Shown in pieces: positions 47,097 to 56,135 of a stretch of 64,000 bases of DNA (its first letter is position 1; the number at the start of each line of letters is the position of its first letter). Below the pieces are notes generated by a model. That model worked only from the letters and a program-made list of their open reading frames with translations, was not told the origin of the DNA and did no database searches. The translations under genes were made by a program, and so were the position numbers. The stretch comes from Antrihabitans auranticaus (GTDB lineage: Bacteria; Actinomycetota; Actinomycetes; Mycobacteriales; Mycobacteriaceae), in the NCBI RefSeq assembly GCF_016481275.1, contig NZ_JAEMNW010000001.1, positions 1,054,001 through 1,118,000 of the forward strand, read 5' to 3'.

Positions 47097-48239
47097 CTAG
47101 GTCACCCGCGCGAAACGGCGCACGTGCTGATCGACGGTGCCGTATTCGTTCTCGATCGCGGTCAGTCGCTTGAAGTAGTGCCCGATTGCCAGCTCCTCGG
47201 TCATGCCCATCGCACCGTGCAGTTGCACAGCGTTCTGACCGACGAACCGAGCCGCTCGACCTATTGTCACCTTGGCAGCCGATACTGCACGCGCGCGTTC
47301 GTCGGGCGCCGAATCCAGTTTCAGGACAGCGAGATACACCGCTGCGACGGCCTGCTCCAACTCCATGTACATGTCGACCATGCGGTGCTGCAGCGCTTGG
47401 AAACTGCTGATCGGCTGACCGAACTGTTGGCGCTGCTTCGTGTATTCGACGGTGTCGGCGAACACCTTTCGCATCAGTCCGACGGCTTCCGACGCAACAG
47501 CGGCGGTCGCTTCGTCGAGCGCTCGTTCGACCGAGTTCCACGCCTCACCCTCGACTCCGAGAAGCGCATCGGCGGGCAACCGCACGTCTGTGAGAACGAT
47601 GTCCGACGCGCGGCGGTCGTCGATCGTTCTGTAGCTCTCGACGCTCACACCGGAGGGCGGGTTGCTCGCATCGAAATCGACGACGAACAGCGAGATTCCG
47701 GCCCCGTCACGCTGCTGTCCAGACGTACGCGCGGTGACGAGCAGATGCGTCGCAAGCGGCGCCGCCGATACGACGATCTTCGTGCCGTTCAGAACCCACG
47801 AGTCGCCCTCGCGGCGGGCCGTGGTCGAAACATCCCGAAGGTTGTAGCCCGACGTCGGTTCGGTCGCTGCGAGCGCCGTGACGAGATGGCCGGACGCGAT
47901 TCCGCTCAACAGTTCCTCGGCACGTTCACCGCCCGCGCGCTGCAGCAACCCGCCGCCGATCACAACGGTGTCGACGTACGGCTCGGTCACGAGCGCGTGG
48001 CCGAGAGCCTCTGTCACGATCATCATCTCGACGGGACCACCGCCCAGGCCGCCGACCTCCTCGGGAAACGTCGCACCGAGAATGCCGAGTTCGTCGGCAA
48101 AGCTGCGCCAGACGTCCGGCTGCCAACCGGCACCGGTCTTGGCGGCGATCCGGCTCTTCTCGAGGTCGTAGCGCGTCGAGAGAAACTTCACGACGGTGTC
48201 GCGGAGGAGTTGCTGCTCGTCGGTCAGTGTGAAATCCAT
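47097..48239 (-). CDS. Acyl-CoA dehydrogenase subunit (FadE-like)
   Basis: 380 residues with the acyl-CoA dehydrogenase fold: N-terminal helices (MDFTLTDEQQLLRDTVVKFLS), middle beta domain (ALAATEPTSGYNL, WVLNGTKIVVSAAPLATHLLV) and C-terminal helices (YTKQRQQFGQPISSFQALQHRMVDM, QLHGAMGMTEELAIGHYFKRL). It ends near FARVT and lacks the YEGTxQIQR end found in single-subunit enzymes. The adjacent, 1-bp-overlapping gene encodes a second, different dehydrogenase subunit, so an alpha2beta2 enzyme like mycobacterial FadE26-FadE27 is likely. Substrate unknown; steroid-side-chain or branched acyl-CoA is a guess. Confidence 0.87.
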   Translation of the reverse strand: MDFTLTDEQQLLRDTVVKFLSTRYDLEKSRIAAKTGAGWQPDVWRSFADELGILGATFPEEVGGLGGGPVEMMIVTEALGHALVTEPYVDTVVIGGGLLQRAGGERAEELLSGIASGHLVTALAATEPTSGYNLRDVSTTARREGDSWVLNGTKIVVSAAPLATHLLVTARTSGQQRDGAGISLFVVDFDASNPPSGVSVESYRTIDDRRASDIVLTDVRLPADALLGVEGEAWNSVERALDEATAAVASEAVGLMRKVFADTVEYTKQRQQFGQPISSFQALQHRMVDMYMELEQAVAAVYLAVLKLDSAPDERARAVSAAKVTIGRAARFVGQNAVQLHGAMGMTEELAIGHYFKRLTAIENEYGTVDQHVRRFARVT

Positions 48240-49468
48240 CAGAGCCCCAATGCTGCTTTGGCGAGAATGTTTCGCTGAATCTCGTTGCTACCCGCGTAGA
48301 TCGAGCCCGCGCGGTCGTTGAAGTAACGCAGTGGCGCAACGGCCTGCCACTCGTCCCCGCTGACGTAACCGTCTGCAGGAGGGGTGAAATCCGGGATCGG
48401 ACCGCCGGGTTTCGTCGCATGCGGTTGGTAGACGCGACCACGTGGTCCGGCTGCTTCGAGCGCGATTTCGGTGATCGCCTGACTCAGCTCGGTGCCGAGG
48501 ATCTTCAGCATCGACGACGCCGCACCGGGGTTCTTTCCGGCGGCCATCGCCGAGATGGTCCGGTACTCGAGCACCTCGAGGACGTCGGTCCGGATGCGAG
48601 CCTCTGCCAGTTTCGCCGAGAAGGCGGGGTCGTCGAGAAGCGGTCCGCCGTCGGGTCCGGGCTGGGTCGCTGCGACTTCGGCGATCGAATCGGTCCACAC
48701 CTGCAACATCGGCGCGAGCGCGCCGCCGCGCTCGAAGACGAGGAGGTACTTCGCGACGGTCCAGCCCTCGTCGATCTTGCCGAGCACATTCGCCTTCGGC
48801 ACCCGCACGTTGTCGAAGAAGACCTGGTTCTGGACCTCTTCACCCGACGTCATGACGAGCGGCCTGATCTCGATGCCCGGAGTGTTCATGTCGATCAACG
48901 CGAACGTGATGCCCTGCTGCTTGCGACCGGTCTTCGAGGTGCGTACGAGGCAGAAGATCCAGTTCGCCTCGGTCGCGTGGGTGGTCCAGATCTTGCTGCC
49001 GGTGCACACGAGATCGTCGCCGTCGTCGACGGCTGCCATGCTCAGCGACGCTAGGTCGGACCCGGACTCGGGCTCGGAATACCCCTGGCAGAAGAACACC
49101 TCGCCGGTCAGGATTCGCGGCAGGAAGTACGCCTTCTGCTCGGGAGTTCCGAAGCCGACGATCGCGTGTGCGACCATCCGAATGCCCATCGGCGAGAGGA
49201 AGGGCGCTCCGGCGAGCGTCGATTCGCGGCTGAAGATGTAGTGCTGGGCAAGGTTCCAATCGCAACCGCCGTGCTCGACCGGCCAGCCCGGCGCTGCCCA
49301 ACCCCGCTCGTGCAGGATGTGCTGCCACTCCATGCTGGCTTCGTGATCGGAATACACACTCGTCATCAACCGGCCGGCGCGGCGCAGGTCCGGCGTCAGC
49401 TTCTCGTCCAGGAAAGCGCGCACCTCGTCCCGAAAGGCGAGGTCGGCTTCCGACCACTCCAGATCCAT
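48239..49468 (-). CDS. Acyl-CoA dehydrogenase subunit (FadE-like), probable catalytic partner
   Basis: 409 residues. It has CQGYSEPESGSDLASL and LVCTGSKIWTTHATEANWIF in the FAD/substrate domain and ends IYAGSNEIQRNILAKAALGL. The usual Glu of YEGT is Ala here, but a Glu sits in the alternative catalytic position (LLVFERGG, Glu246), as in isovaleryl-CoA dehydrogenase-type and FadE26-like enzymes. With the next gene it probably forms a heterotetramer. It reduces FAD while forming the 2,3-double bond of acyl-CoA. ATG start; a symmetric operator-like sequence lies about 40 bp upstream. Confidence 0.88.
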   Translation of the reverse strand: MDLEWSEADLAFRDEVRAFLDEKLTPDLRRAGRLMTSVYSDHEASMEWQHILHERGWAAPGWPVEHGGCDWNLAQHYIFSRESTLAGAPFLSPMGIRMVAHAIVGFGTPEQKAYFLPRILTGEVFFCQGYSEPESGSDLASLSMAAVDDGDDLVCTGSKIWTTHATEANWIFCLVRTSKTGRKQQGITFALIDMNTPGIEIRPLVMTSGEEVQNQVFFDNVRVPKANVLGKIDEGWTVAKYLLVFERGGALAPMLQVWTDSIAEVAATQPGPDGGPLLDDPAFSAKLAEARIRTDVLEVLEYRTISAMAAGKNPGAASSMLKILGTELSQAITEIALEAAGPRGRVYQPHATKPGGPIPDFTPPADGYVSGDEWQAVAPLRYFNDRAGSIYAGSNEIQRNILAKAALGL

Positions 49469-49495
49469 TCGCGCTCCTTAAGTCAGCGTGGGTCA

Positions 49496-49524
49496 GTGAG
49501 AGAGTATCGCTACTTATCTCTCAC
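49496..49524. promoter_or_regulatory. Inverted repeat in the fadE/prfC divergent region
   Basis: GTGAGAGA-N13-TCTCTCAC, perfect 8-bp arms centred 42 bp upstream of the acyl-CoA dehydrogenase start. A likely regulator-binding site for the dehydrogenase pair. It does not resemble the KstR or KstR2 motifs I know. Confidence 0.5.
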
Positions 49525-49624
49525 GCGTCGAATCGGACTATACGCCGTACGTCTGGCACTTCCGAATTCACGTCTCGACTGCCCACCCAGGTAACGTAGG
49601 ACGACGACTACTAGGAGGAACAGC

Positions 49625-51268
49625 GTGACCACGGCGCCAGAACCGGCGAATTTCGAGGCGGCGCCCGGAACCCTGCAAGGCGAGGCCACGCGGCGACGGA
49701 CATTCGCCGTCATTTCCCATCCCGACGCAGGCAAGTCCACGCTGACCGAAGCCCTCGCCCTCCACGCAAAGATGATCTCCGAGGCCGGTGCCATCCACGG
49801 CAAGGCCGGCCGCCGCTCGACCGTCTCCGACTGGATGGAGATGGAGAAGGCCCGCGGCATCTCGGTGAGTTCGACTGCGCTGCAGTTCAATTACCGGTCC
49901 GCCGACGGGTCCGAGAACGTCATCAACCTGGTCGATACTCCCGGCCACTCCGACTTCTCCGAAGACACCTATCGCGTCCTCACAGCGGTCGACGCCGCAG
50001 TCATGCTCATCGACGCCGCAAAAGGTCTCGAACCGCAGACCCTCAAGCTCTTCCAGGTCTGCCGCCACCGGGGTATCCCGGTCATCACAGTCATCAACAA
50101 GTGGGACCGCCCAGGTCGGGAGCCGCTCGAATTGCTCGACGAGATCAACGAGCGGATCGGTCTCGTCCCGACTCCCCTGTTCCTTCCGGTCGGTATCGCA
50201 GGTGATTTCCGTGGCCTGCTGCGCCGCGGGACCGACGGTGAACCGCTCGAATACATCCGCTTCACGCGTACCGCCGGTGGCGCAACCATCGCGCCGGAAG
50301 AATTACTGACGCCCGAAGCCGCAGCCGCCCGCGAGGGCGCGGACTGGGAGACGGCTGTCGAGGAAAGCGAGCTGCTGTCAGCAGCCGAGCAAGACCACGA
50401 CCAGTCTCTGTTCCTTTCCGGGAACACCTCGCCCGTCATCTACGCGTCCGGAATGCTCAACTTCGGCGTCCGTCAGCTTCTCGAGACACTCGTCGAACTC
50501 GCGCCGCCGCCACGCAGCCGCGACGACATCGCCGGTAACCCGCGCGAGATCTCCGACCCGTTCAGTGCGGTCGTGTTCAAGGTCCAGGCGGGCATGGACA
50601 CTGCGCATCGCGACCGGCTGGCGTTCATGCGAATCGTGTCCGGCATTTTCGAGCGCGGCATGGTTGTCACGCACGCCCAGACCGGCAAGCCGTTCACAAC
50701 GAAGTACGCGCTGACCGTGTTCGGCCGGGAACGGTCGACGGTCGAGTACGCGTACCCAGGTGACGTGGTCGGGCTGGTGAACGCGACGGCGCTGGCACCG
50801 GGGCACACGCTGTACGTCGACAAGAAGGTCGAGTTTCCGCCGATCCCGTCGTTCGCACCGGAGCACTTCTCGATCCTGCGTGCCGAAAGTGCCAGCAAGT
50901 ACAAGCAGTTCCGCCGCGCGGTGGACCAACTCGATTCCGAGGGCGTTGTCCAGGTGCTGCGCAACGACATTCGCGGCGATGCGTCACCGGTGCTCGCTGC
51001 CGTCGGTCCGATGCAGTTCGAGGTCGTCAGTGCGCGCATGAAGGCCGAGTTCAACGTCGAGGCCCGCATGGAACCGCTCGGCTACGGACTGGCCCGGCGC
51101 ACCGACGCTGCCTCGGCCGACGAGCTGGGTCGCCAGCGTGGTGTGGAGGTATTCACGCGTTCGGACGGGGTCCTTCTCGCGTTGGTCACCGACAAGTGGC
51201 GGCTACAGTACATCCAGAAGGAACTGCCGCAGCTGACGCTCGAACCGTTGGTCGCGACGGCCGACTGA
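49625..51268 (+). CDS. prfC: Peptide chain release factor 3
   Basis: 547 residues. GTPase motifs: G1 SHPDAGKSTL, switch I around EKARGISVSSTAL, G3 DTPGHSDF, G4 NKWDRPG. The later domains (SPVIYASGMLNFGVRQLL, FKVQAGMDTAHRDRLAFMRI, VVSARMKAEFNVEA) match RF3 rather than EF-G. It recycles RF1/RF2 from the ribosome. GTG has AGGAGG 7 bases upstream. Monocistronic, between divergent fadE and a convergent PdxH-like gene. Confidence 0.95.
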   Translation: MTTAPEPANFEAAPGTLQGEATRRRTFAVISHPDAGKSTLTEALALHAKMISEAGAIHGKAGRRSTVSDWMEMEKARGISVSSTALQFNYRSADGSENVINLVDTPGHSDFSEDTYRVLTAVDAAVMLIDAAKGLEPQTLKLFQVCRHRGIPVITVINKWDRPGREPLELLDEINERIGLVPTPLFLPVGIAGDFRGLLRRGTDGEPLEYIRFTRTAGGATIAPEELLTPEAAAAREGADWETAVEESELLSAAEQDHDQSLFLSGNTSPVIYASGMLNFGVRQLLETLVELAPPPRSRDDIAGNPREISDPFSAVVFKVQAGMDTAHRDRLAFMRIVSGIFERGMVVTHAQTGKPFTTKYALTVFGRERSTVEYAYPGDVVGLVNATALAPGHTLYVDKKVEFPPIPSFAPEHFSILRAESASKYKQFRRAVDQLDSEGVVQVLRNDIRGDASPVLAAVGPMQFEVVSARMKAEFNVEARMEPLGYGLARRTDAASADELGRQRGVEVFTRSDGVLLALVTDKWRLQYIQKELPQLTLEPLVATAD

Positions 51269-51274
51269 ACCCGT

Positions 51275-51940
51275 CTAGGGCCACAACACATCCCGCACCC
51301 ACCCGGCATCTTCACGCCGGTAGCGCCAGCGCAGATGTCGCCGGCCCGGGTCGGCCTGCCAGAACTCCACCGTCTCAGGTTCGAGGCACCACGCGCGCCA
51401 ATGCTCGGGAACGTGATCCGGATCGGCCGCCACACGCGCGGCGGCCCGATCCACTGCGCCGCGGTAATCGTCGTCGCTCCGCAAAACCTCACTCTGGCGA
51501 CTCGCCGCCGCGACGGCCCGCGCGGTCGGTGAGCGGTCGCGGAAATCGCGCGCCGCGACATCGGAGTCACCTGCGGACACCGCACCCGAGACTCGAACCT
51601 GCCGACCGTGTTCGCGCCAGTAGAAGGCCATCGAGGCTGCCGGGTTGGCCTTCAGCGCAACACCTTTCGGCGAAAATTCCGGACCGGAAAACCACCAGCC
51701 GGAATCGGTGACGTCACGCAGAACGACCACCCGGGCATCGGGGCGACCCGCCAGCGCCGTTGCGACCACACAGATGTGCGCCTCCTCGATGCCGCTCGAC
51801 GCGGCCGTTTCGAGCCACTCCAGAAAGACCTCGTGGGGTGCGAGTCCCGCAGCCGGCGGCGCAGTATCGGGAATGGTCAGTTGCGCCATGGGCAATGAAC
51901 GCAACCACGCTCTGGTGTCAGGAAAATTCGCCCTGCTCAC
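51275..51940 (-). CDS. Pyridoxamine/pyridoxine 5'-phosphate oxidase family protein (PdxH-like)
   Basis: 221 residues, close to the length of E. coli PdxH. The FMN-binding split barrel has DARVVVLRDVTDSGWWFSG, SPKGVALKANPAASMAFYW and REHGRQVRVSG. The C-terminal dimerisation/active-site part has VEFWQADPGRRHLRWRYRR, typical of PNPOx. It would oxidise PNP/PMP to PLP. Because the family has paralogues with other flavin roles, the symbol is left open. The GTG start overlaps the VOC gene stop (GTGA). Confidence 0.82.
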   Translation of the reverse strand: MSRANFPDTRAWLRSLPMAQLTIPDTAPPAAGLAPHEVFLEWLETAASSGIEEAHICVVATALAGRPDARVVVLRDVTDSGWWFSGPEFSPKGVALKANPAASMAFYWREHGRQVRVSGAVSAGDSDVAARDFRDRSPTARAVAAASRQSEVLRSDDDYRGAVDRAAARVAADPDHVPEHWRAWCLEPETVEFWQADPGRRHLRWRYRREDAGWVRDVLWP

Positions 51941-52344
51941 TCCTCGCCCTTCGCCGGCCCGGTCAGCATCCACCGATGACCGAACGGGTCGATCAGGGTC
52001 GCGTTCCGGCGGCCGTAGTTCTCCGAGATCCAGCGCTCGACCGTCCCACCGGCGTCGTGCGCCCGTGCCAGCACTTCGTCTGTGTCGTCGACGGGCAGCA
52101 TCAAGCTCACCGAGGTCGCGCCTGCCTCCGGCGCCGTCAGGCCCATCTCAGGGAATTCGTCTGCGAGATAGACGATCCCGGTCGGCAGCCGGAGTTCGGC
52201 GTGGCCGACCCGACCGTCCTCCATGACGATCGGCTCACCGATCAGCTCCGCACCGAAGGCCCGGCGGTACCAGTTGATGGCGCCCATCGCCCCACGGACC
52301 GTCAGATACGGCAAGGCTCCTGGCTGCGGGAACTGTCCGTCCAC
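51937..52344 (-). CDS. VOC-superfamily (PhnB/glyoxalase-like) protein
   Basis: 135 residues. Two beta-alpha-beta-beta-beta units: LPYLTVRGAMGAINWYRRAFGAEL and VSLMLPVDDTDEVLARAHDAGGTV, ending NATLIDPFGHRWML. This is the PhnB-like branch of the vicinal oxygen chelate fold, which includes glyoxalases and resistance proteins. Metal ligands and substrate cannot be assigned. Overlaps the PdxH-like gene by 4 bp; 9 bp downstream of the NTF2-like gene. Confidence 0.85.
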   Translation of the reverse strand: MDGQFPQPGALPYLTVRGAMGAINWYRRAFGAELIGEPIVMEDGRVGHAELRLPTGIVYLADEFPEMGLTAPEAGATSVSLMLPVDDTDEVLARAHDAGGTVERWISENYGRRNATLIDPFGHRWMLTGPAKGEE

Positions 52345-52353
52345 GGCTGTCTC

Positions 52354-52857
52354 CTACTGCGCGCGCGGTGATTCGAACAACGGACCCGTCGGCAACGCCC
52401 ACCTGTTGAACGTGAGCTTGAAACTCGGCAAATCCGTTGTCTTGACGACGACTTCGTACGTGCGCTCGTAACCGGTGTGCGAAATTCGCCATTCGCCGTC
52501 GTCGCACAAAACGTAGGAATCCGAATAGAAGGCGGCACCCCGCAGCACCATATTGTGCTCGGGAATCAGCACCGTGTCGGCGAGGTACCAGGTGCCGGTT
52601 GCAGTGTCGCCTTCGACATTGATTTCGGGATGGTCGCAATGATGTTCCGTGATCACGTGCGGGCCAAGGGTGTTGCGCATGAAATCGACCAGCGCATCAC
52701 GGGATTCGAATTGCAGGTCGACACCGTAGGTCGCCGTCGCCTTCGGAACGAGCGTGTCGGAGAACTCGTCCCACGACTTCGTATCGAGGGTGCGGAGATA
52801 TCGGTACTTCAACCGGCTGATGGCTGCGACCGCCTCGAGGTCCATGGTGCATACCAT
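52354..52857 (-). CDS. NTF2-like (SnoaL-type) protein
   Basis: 167 residues. The pattern is a helix (DLEAVAAISRLKYRYLRTLD) followed by a curved beta sheet with LVPKATATYG, TEHHCDHPEINVEGDTATGTWYL, GAAFYSDSYVLCDDGEWRISHTGYERTYE, the NTF2/SnoaL cone fold used by small isomerases, dehydratases and binding proteins. The catalytic role is unknown. The start is ATG 52857, with an alternative ATG four codons in. Probably the first gene of the NTF2-VOC-PdxH operon. Confidence 0.82.
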   Translation of the reverse strand: MVCTMDLEAVAAISRLKYRYLRTLDTKSWDEFSDTLVPKATATYGVDLQFESRDALVDFMRNTLGPHVITEHHCDHPEINVEGDTATGTWYLADTVLIPEHNMVLRGAAFYSDSYVLCDDGEWRISHTGYERTYEVVVKTTDLPSFKLTFNRWALPTGPLFESPRAQ

Positions 52858-52883
52858 GCCATTACAAAGCGGAATTCATCGCC

Positions 52884-53714
52884 TTATCGCGCGTTGTTGT
52901 TCTTCTCGAGTGGAAAACATGTCTCGCAGAAGTCTTCGCCGAATGCGGAGAGCCGCATACTCTTCCGGACGATCTTGGGAACGCGACCGGCTTTCTTCAA
53001 TGCCTCGCTCACGTTCGGCTGGACTTCGACAACCATATACAGGCTCAGCTCGGTCGGCTCGTCGGAAACCCAGACCAGTCCGAGGCGAACCAAGTTGACC
53101 AGATACGACTTCGCACGCTCGGGGCGGCGGCAGCCGGCCTTCTCCGGAACCATGCTCAGATTCGACGCAATTGTTTCCGCGCCGATGTTCAACGGGCGGT
53201 TCGTCCGGACATCGACACACGGCTGCGGACCGTTGTTTGCGAGATACCGCAGGATCCGCGCTTCGTCGGGCGCCAACTCGTCGAGGATGCGTGCGTACGC
53301 GGGGTGCAGTTCGTCGGAGCTGTAGACATCCGCCGACATCGCGAGCAGCGCCTCGCCCTTTTTGCGCAACTCTTCCGGCGTCGACGCACCGGCGGTCAGC
53401 GCGGCCATCGGACTCGACTGCGGCAACTGCAGGCTCGACGGCACATAGCTGACGATCTCGCGGACAGAGCCCTCGGTGACTCCGAGCGTGTTCCGCACGA
53501 GCGTCTGAATGGCCGACGACGCCATCTCCGCGATCTCTGCGTTGGATTCACCGTCCATCGCCGCCTGCACGATCTGCCTGCCGATGTCTACCGCCGAACC
53601 GCCGGCTCGCCACGCTGATCCCGCGACCAGACTCGCCAACCGGAATCCACCGCGAAGCAGACGTGCTTCGTTGCTGATCTGACGCTGACCGGGTACTGCG
53701 ATTTCGTTGCTCAT
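52884..53714 (-). CDS. DUF4393/Abi-alpha-like protein (copy 1)
   Basis: 276 residues, no signal peptide. The conserved block HPAYARILDELAPDEARILRYLANNGPQP (137-165) matches the DUF4393 (Abi-alpha, PF14337) family, some members of which are linked to phage abortive infection. The N-terminal third is amphipathic helical (RGGFRLASLVAGSAW). The C-terminal part has a conserved Cys195 (EKAGC), NLVRLGLV, and a CxxC pair in FGEDFCETCF (Cys263/266). Three ATG codons in a row overlap the stop of the DUF445 gene; the third (53714) has the best ribosome-site spacing (AGGA + 5). Translationally coupled to the DUF445 gene. Confidence 0.75.
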   Translation of the reverse strand: MSNEIAVPGQRQISNEARLLRGGFRLASLVAGSAWRAGGSAVDIGRQIVQAAMDGESNAEIAEMASSAIQTLVRNTLGVTEGSVREIVSYVPSSLQLPQSSPMAALTAGASTPEELRKKGEALLAMSADVYSSDELHPAYARILDELAPDEARILRYLANNGPQPCVDVRTNRPLNIGAETIASNLSMVPEKAGCRRPERAKSYLVNLVRLGLVWVSDEPTELSLYMVVEVQPNVSEALKKAGRVPKIVRKSMRLSAFGEDFCETCFPLEKNNNAR

Positions 53715-53716
53715 CA

Positions 53717-54994
53717 TCATCCTGGGGGAAAAAGCGCTAGGTGGAGGAAGCCTGCAAACGCGCCGAGGACCCCACCGTGCACGAAGAGTAACCACTCGTC
53801 CTGCTTGACCGCCGCACGAAGCATTTGGCCGAAATCCTCGTTGCTGAGTTTACTCATCTGAGTTGTGACGAAGACGCTGATCTTGCTCGCTTGCTTGTCC
53901 ATGAACTCCGAGTCGACAACGACGTTCGGCATGAACTCGAGGGCGGTGGGAATTACCGACGACTTCATGCGCTCGTATTCGGCGCTACCGATAGCAGTTT
54001 TGACGGCGACCCGGGCCCGGCCGACCGCCGAATCCACAGTCTCGTGCATCACCGTCTCGAGTAACTGCATTGCGCGGTCGGAGCGGGGGCCGTGCATGAG
54101 TTCGTCGGCCATGTTCTCCAGCGTGATGACTTCTTTGGAAAACATCTCGCCGAACCCGACGGCGATCTCGTCGCGGCGCTTGAGCAGCAGACCTTGGCGC
54201 CACGGAATCCACTTGCTGCGATCGACAGGCTCGAAAATCATCGTGAGACCGATGTAGTTGACGATCCAGCCGATGATCACGCCACCCAGCGGCAGCACCC
54301 ACCAGTAGGGCAGTACCTGCAGGACCGCGACCAGGACGAAGCCCATCGGCAACCCGAAGTAGAAGCCGAAGTTCTGCATGAACCGCAGCTCTTTGGCACC
54401 CATAGTGCGGAAGATGTCGTTCAGCAGCTTCGGGTTCTGCGTGAGGATCCGGATCGCCATGAACTTGGCGTCGATCAGGTCGGTGAGATGCTCGCCGATC
54501 GCATCGGTGATCTTGCTCGCGTTGGCCGGAAGTTCGGCCTCGACCTTCTTGTAGACGAGTTCCTTCGCAAAGCTCGGCATGTTGTACCAGAGCCGCGGGT
54601 TCTCCTTGATCATGATCTGGTCGACGAGACCCCTGACTTCGGGCGTCATGACGCTGACGAAGTACTCCGCAATGGTGTCGGGCTCGAGCTCGCGATAGAA
54701 GTCGGAAATATTGCCCAGTTTGACGAGACTCTTGTCGACGGCGATGCTCGCCATCTTCTCGGCCCGCGACGGGACCATCCCCTGCCAACCGAACCGGTGA
54801 CCATCCTTGAAGGTCGGCAGCACCTGGATGCGCCGCGGCCAATAGGGAAACAGGAATTTCAGACCCGGCACATGAAAGCCGCGGAACTCGATCGGCACGA
54901 ACAACATGAGGACACCGGTCCAGTTCGTGATGTACCCGATGACTCCTGTGAACAACGGGACGGTGATCAGTTCCATCATCAAATGCTTATCCAC
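53717..54994 (-). CDS. DUF445-type membrane protein (copy 1)
   Basis: 425 residues. The N-terminal helix LITVPLFTGVIGYITNWTGVLMLF (9-32) with the TNW motif and the block GWQGMVPSRAEKMASIAV (69-86) are the DUF445 signature. A mid-protein pair of helices (210-255) ends GWIVNYIGLTMIFEP and is followed by PWRQGLLLKRRDEIAVGF, a second, degenerate copy of the same signature. The C-terminal helix is LLFVHGGVLGAFAGFLHLALF. In between are long amphipathic helices, predicted cytoplasmic. GTG 54994 has GAGGAGG 6 bases upstream. Function of the family is unknown. It leads the two-gene operon with the Abi-alpha-like gene. Confidence 0.82.
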   Translation of the reverse strand: MDKHLMMELITVPLFTGVIGYITNWTGVLMLFVPIEFRGFHVPGLKFLFPYWPRRIQVLPTFKDGHRFGWQGMVPSRAEKMASIAVDKSLVKLGNISDFYRELEPDTIAEYFVSVMTPEVRGLVDQIMIKENPRLWYNMPSFAKELVYKKVEAELPANASKITDAIGEHLTDLIDAKFMAIRILTQNPKLLNDIFRTMGAKELRFMQNFGFYFGLPMGFVLVAVLQVLPYWWVLPLGGVIIGWIVNYIGLTMIFEPVDRSKWIPWRQGLLLKRRDEIAVGFGEMFSKEVITLENMADELMHGPRSDRAMQLLETVMHETVDSAVGRARVAVKTAIGSAEYERMKSSVIPTALEFMPNVVVDSEFMDKQASKISVFVTTQMSKLSNEDFGQMLRAAVKQDEWLLFVHGGVLGAFAGFLHLALFPPG

Positions 54995-55114
54995 GAACGA
55001 ACCACCTCCTCGAAGACTCGGGCACGCGAACGATACCTTGCCCGAGTCCGATTCCGAGACTCCGAGGGCCTCCACCTGGGAAAACGTGTCCAATCGAACA
55101 CCGCTGCGTGGCGC

Positions 55115-55128
55115 CGGTGGTAGCGTCG
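55115..55128 (+). promoter_or_regulatory. 14-bp motif shared upstream of both universal stress genes (copy 1)
   Basis: CGGTGGTAGCGTCG, 80 bp before the start at 55208. The identical 14-mer lies 105 bp before the second universal stress gene. It contains TAGCGT, which fits a TANNNT -10 element, so it is a candidate common promoter. Confidence 0.45.
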
Positions 55129-55207
55129 GGCAGCAGTTCGACCGTGCTTCGAAAGCCGGGAAAAGGCGACCGTGCCAGGTGTATCAGAGACACTCGAAGG
55201 GCGACTG

Positions 55208-56005
55208 ATGGACGCGTATCCACGAATCGTGATCGGCGCAGACGGCTCCCCCGAAACCTCGCTCGCGGTCGAAATGGGCGCGGTTCTCGGGTTGCGTCTG
55301 AAGGTTCCGGTCACCGTGGTCACGGTGTGGGACGGATTCACCAACGTCCCCGACCCGCAGAGCCTGGAATGGGCGCGCGGCATTTCCGCGGCCGCGGCTG
55401 CTGTCGTGCGTGAGGTCGGCGTCGCGGACGTCACGACTCACGAGCCGACCGGGTCCGCCGCAGACGTGCTGATCGATTACGTCGACGACCAACCGGAGTC
55501 ACTCCTTGTGATCGGCGGCTCCAGTCTCAGCAGCCCGAAAGACCGTGTTGTCGGGAGCGTCGCCAACCGCCTTTCCCATCACAGTCCGGCCGACGTCTTC
55601 TTCGCGACGAAGCGGCTTCCCGCGAGCTGGGGCGCAGTCGGTCTCACGACAGACGGCTCGTCGACGTCGCGCCTCGCTGTCCGACGCGGGCTGAAACTTG
55701 CACTCGCGGTCGGCGCAGCACCGCACCTGGTCACAGTTGCCAAGGACCGCGAGGAGGGCAGCAGGCTGATGTCCGCCGCGATCGGCGAACTCGATCTCGA
55801 CGAGCCCGGGCTGCAACTCGAGCAAGACGTCCTGATCGGTCTGCTGGCCGCAAAGACCCTGGTCGACAACAGCGCCGACTACGACCTTCTGGTCATCGGC
55901 AACCGCGGCATGAGCGGGCCGTCACGACTGCTGGGATCCGTCGCGAACAAGGTCACGCACGGACTCGAAACAAATCTGCTCCTGGTGAATACAACCCGCG
56001 ACTGA
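55208..56005 (+). CDS. Tandem-domain universal stress protein (copy 1)
   Basis: 265 residues with two UspA domains. Domain 1 (1-140) begins IVIGADGSPETSLAV and ends GGSSLSSPKDRVVGSVANRLSHH. Domain 2 (about 145-265) begins LTTDGSSTSRLAVRRGL and ends with a full ATP-binding motif, IGNRGMSGPSRLLGSVANKVTH. Such proteins bind ATP and often act in dormancy or membrane stress. ATG 55208 has GAAGGG about 7 bases upstream and gives the same N-terminal alignment as copy 2. Divergent from the DUF445/Abi-alpha operon across 213 bp. Confidence 0.9.
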   Translation: MDAYPRIVIGADGSPETSLAVEMGAVLGLRLKVPVTVVTVWDGFTNVPDPQSLEWARGISAAAAAVVREVGVADVTTHEPTGSAADVLIDYVDDQPESLLVIGGSSLSSPKDRVVGSVANRLSHHSPADVFFATKRLPASWGAVGLTTDGSSTSRLAVRRGLKLALAVGAAPHLVTVAKDREEGSRLMSAAIGELDLDEPGLQLEQDVLIGLLAAKTLVDNSADYDLLVIGNRGMSGPSRLLGSVANKVTHGLETNLLLVNTTRD

Positions 56006-56135
56006 TTCGCGTGCTTGTGCGGCGGCACCTAGTGTGACGCGCGCCTCATTCTGTGGTCGATGGCGTGCCGCGAACGTCGAATAGCTGCCGATAACCGCTG
56101 TTCGAAGCCTTGCGCCGCAACGATTGTGGCAGCGG

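Noticed and set aside
55000-55207. DosR-type box upstream of the universal stress and DUF445 genes
   Set aside because: Mycobacterial usp genes are often in the DosR regulon, but no GGGACT-AGTCCC-like palindrome was seen here.
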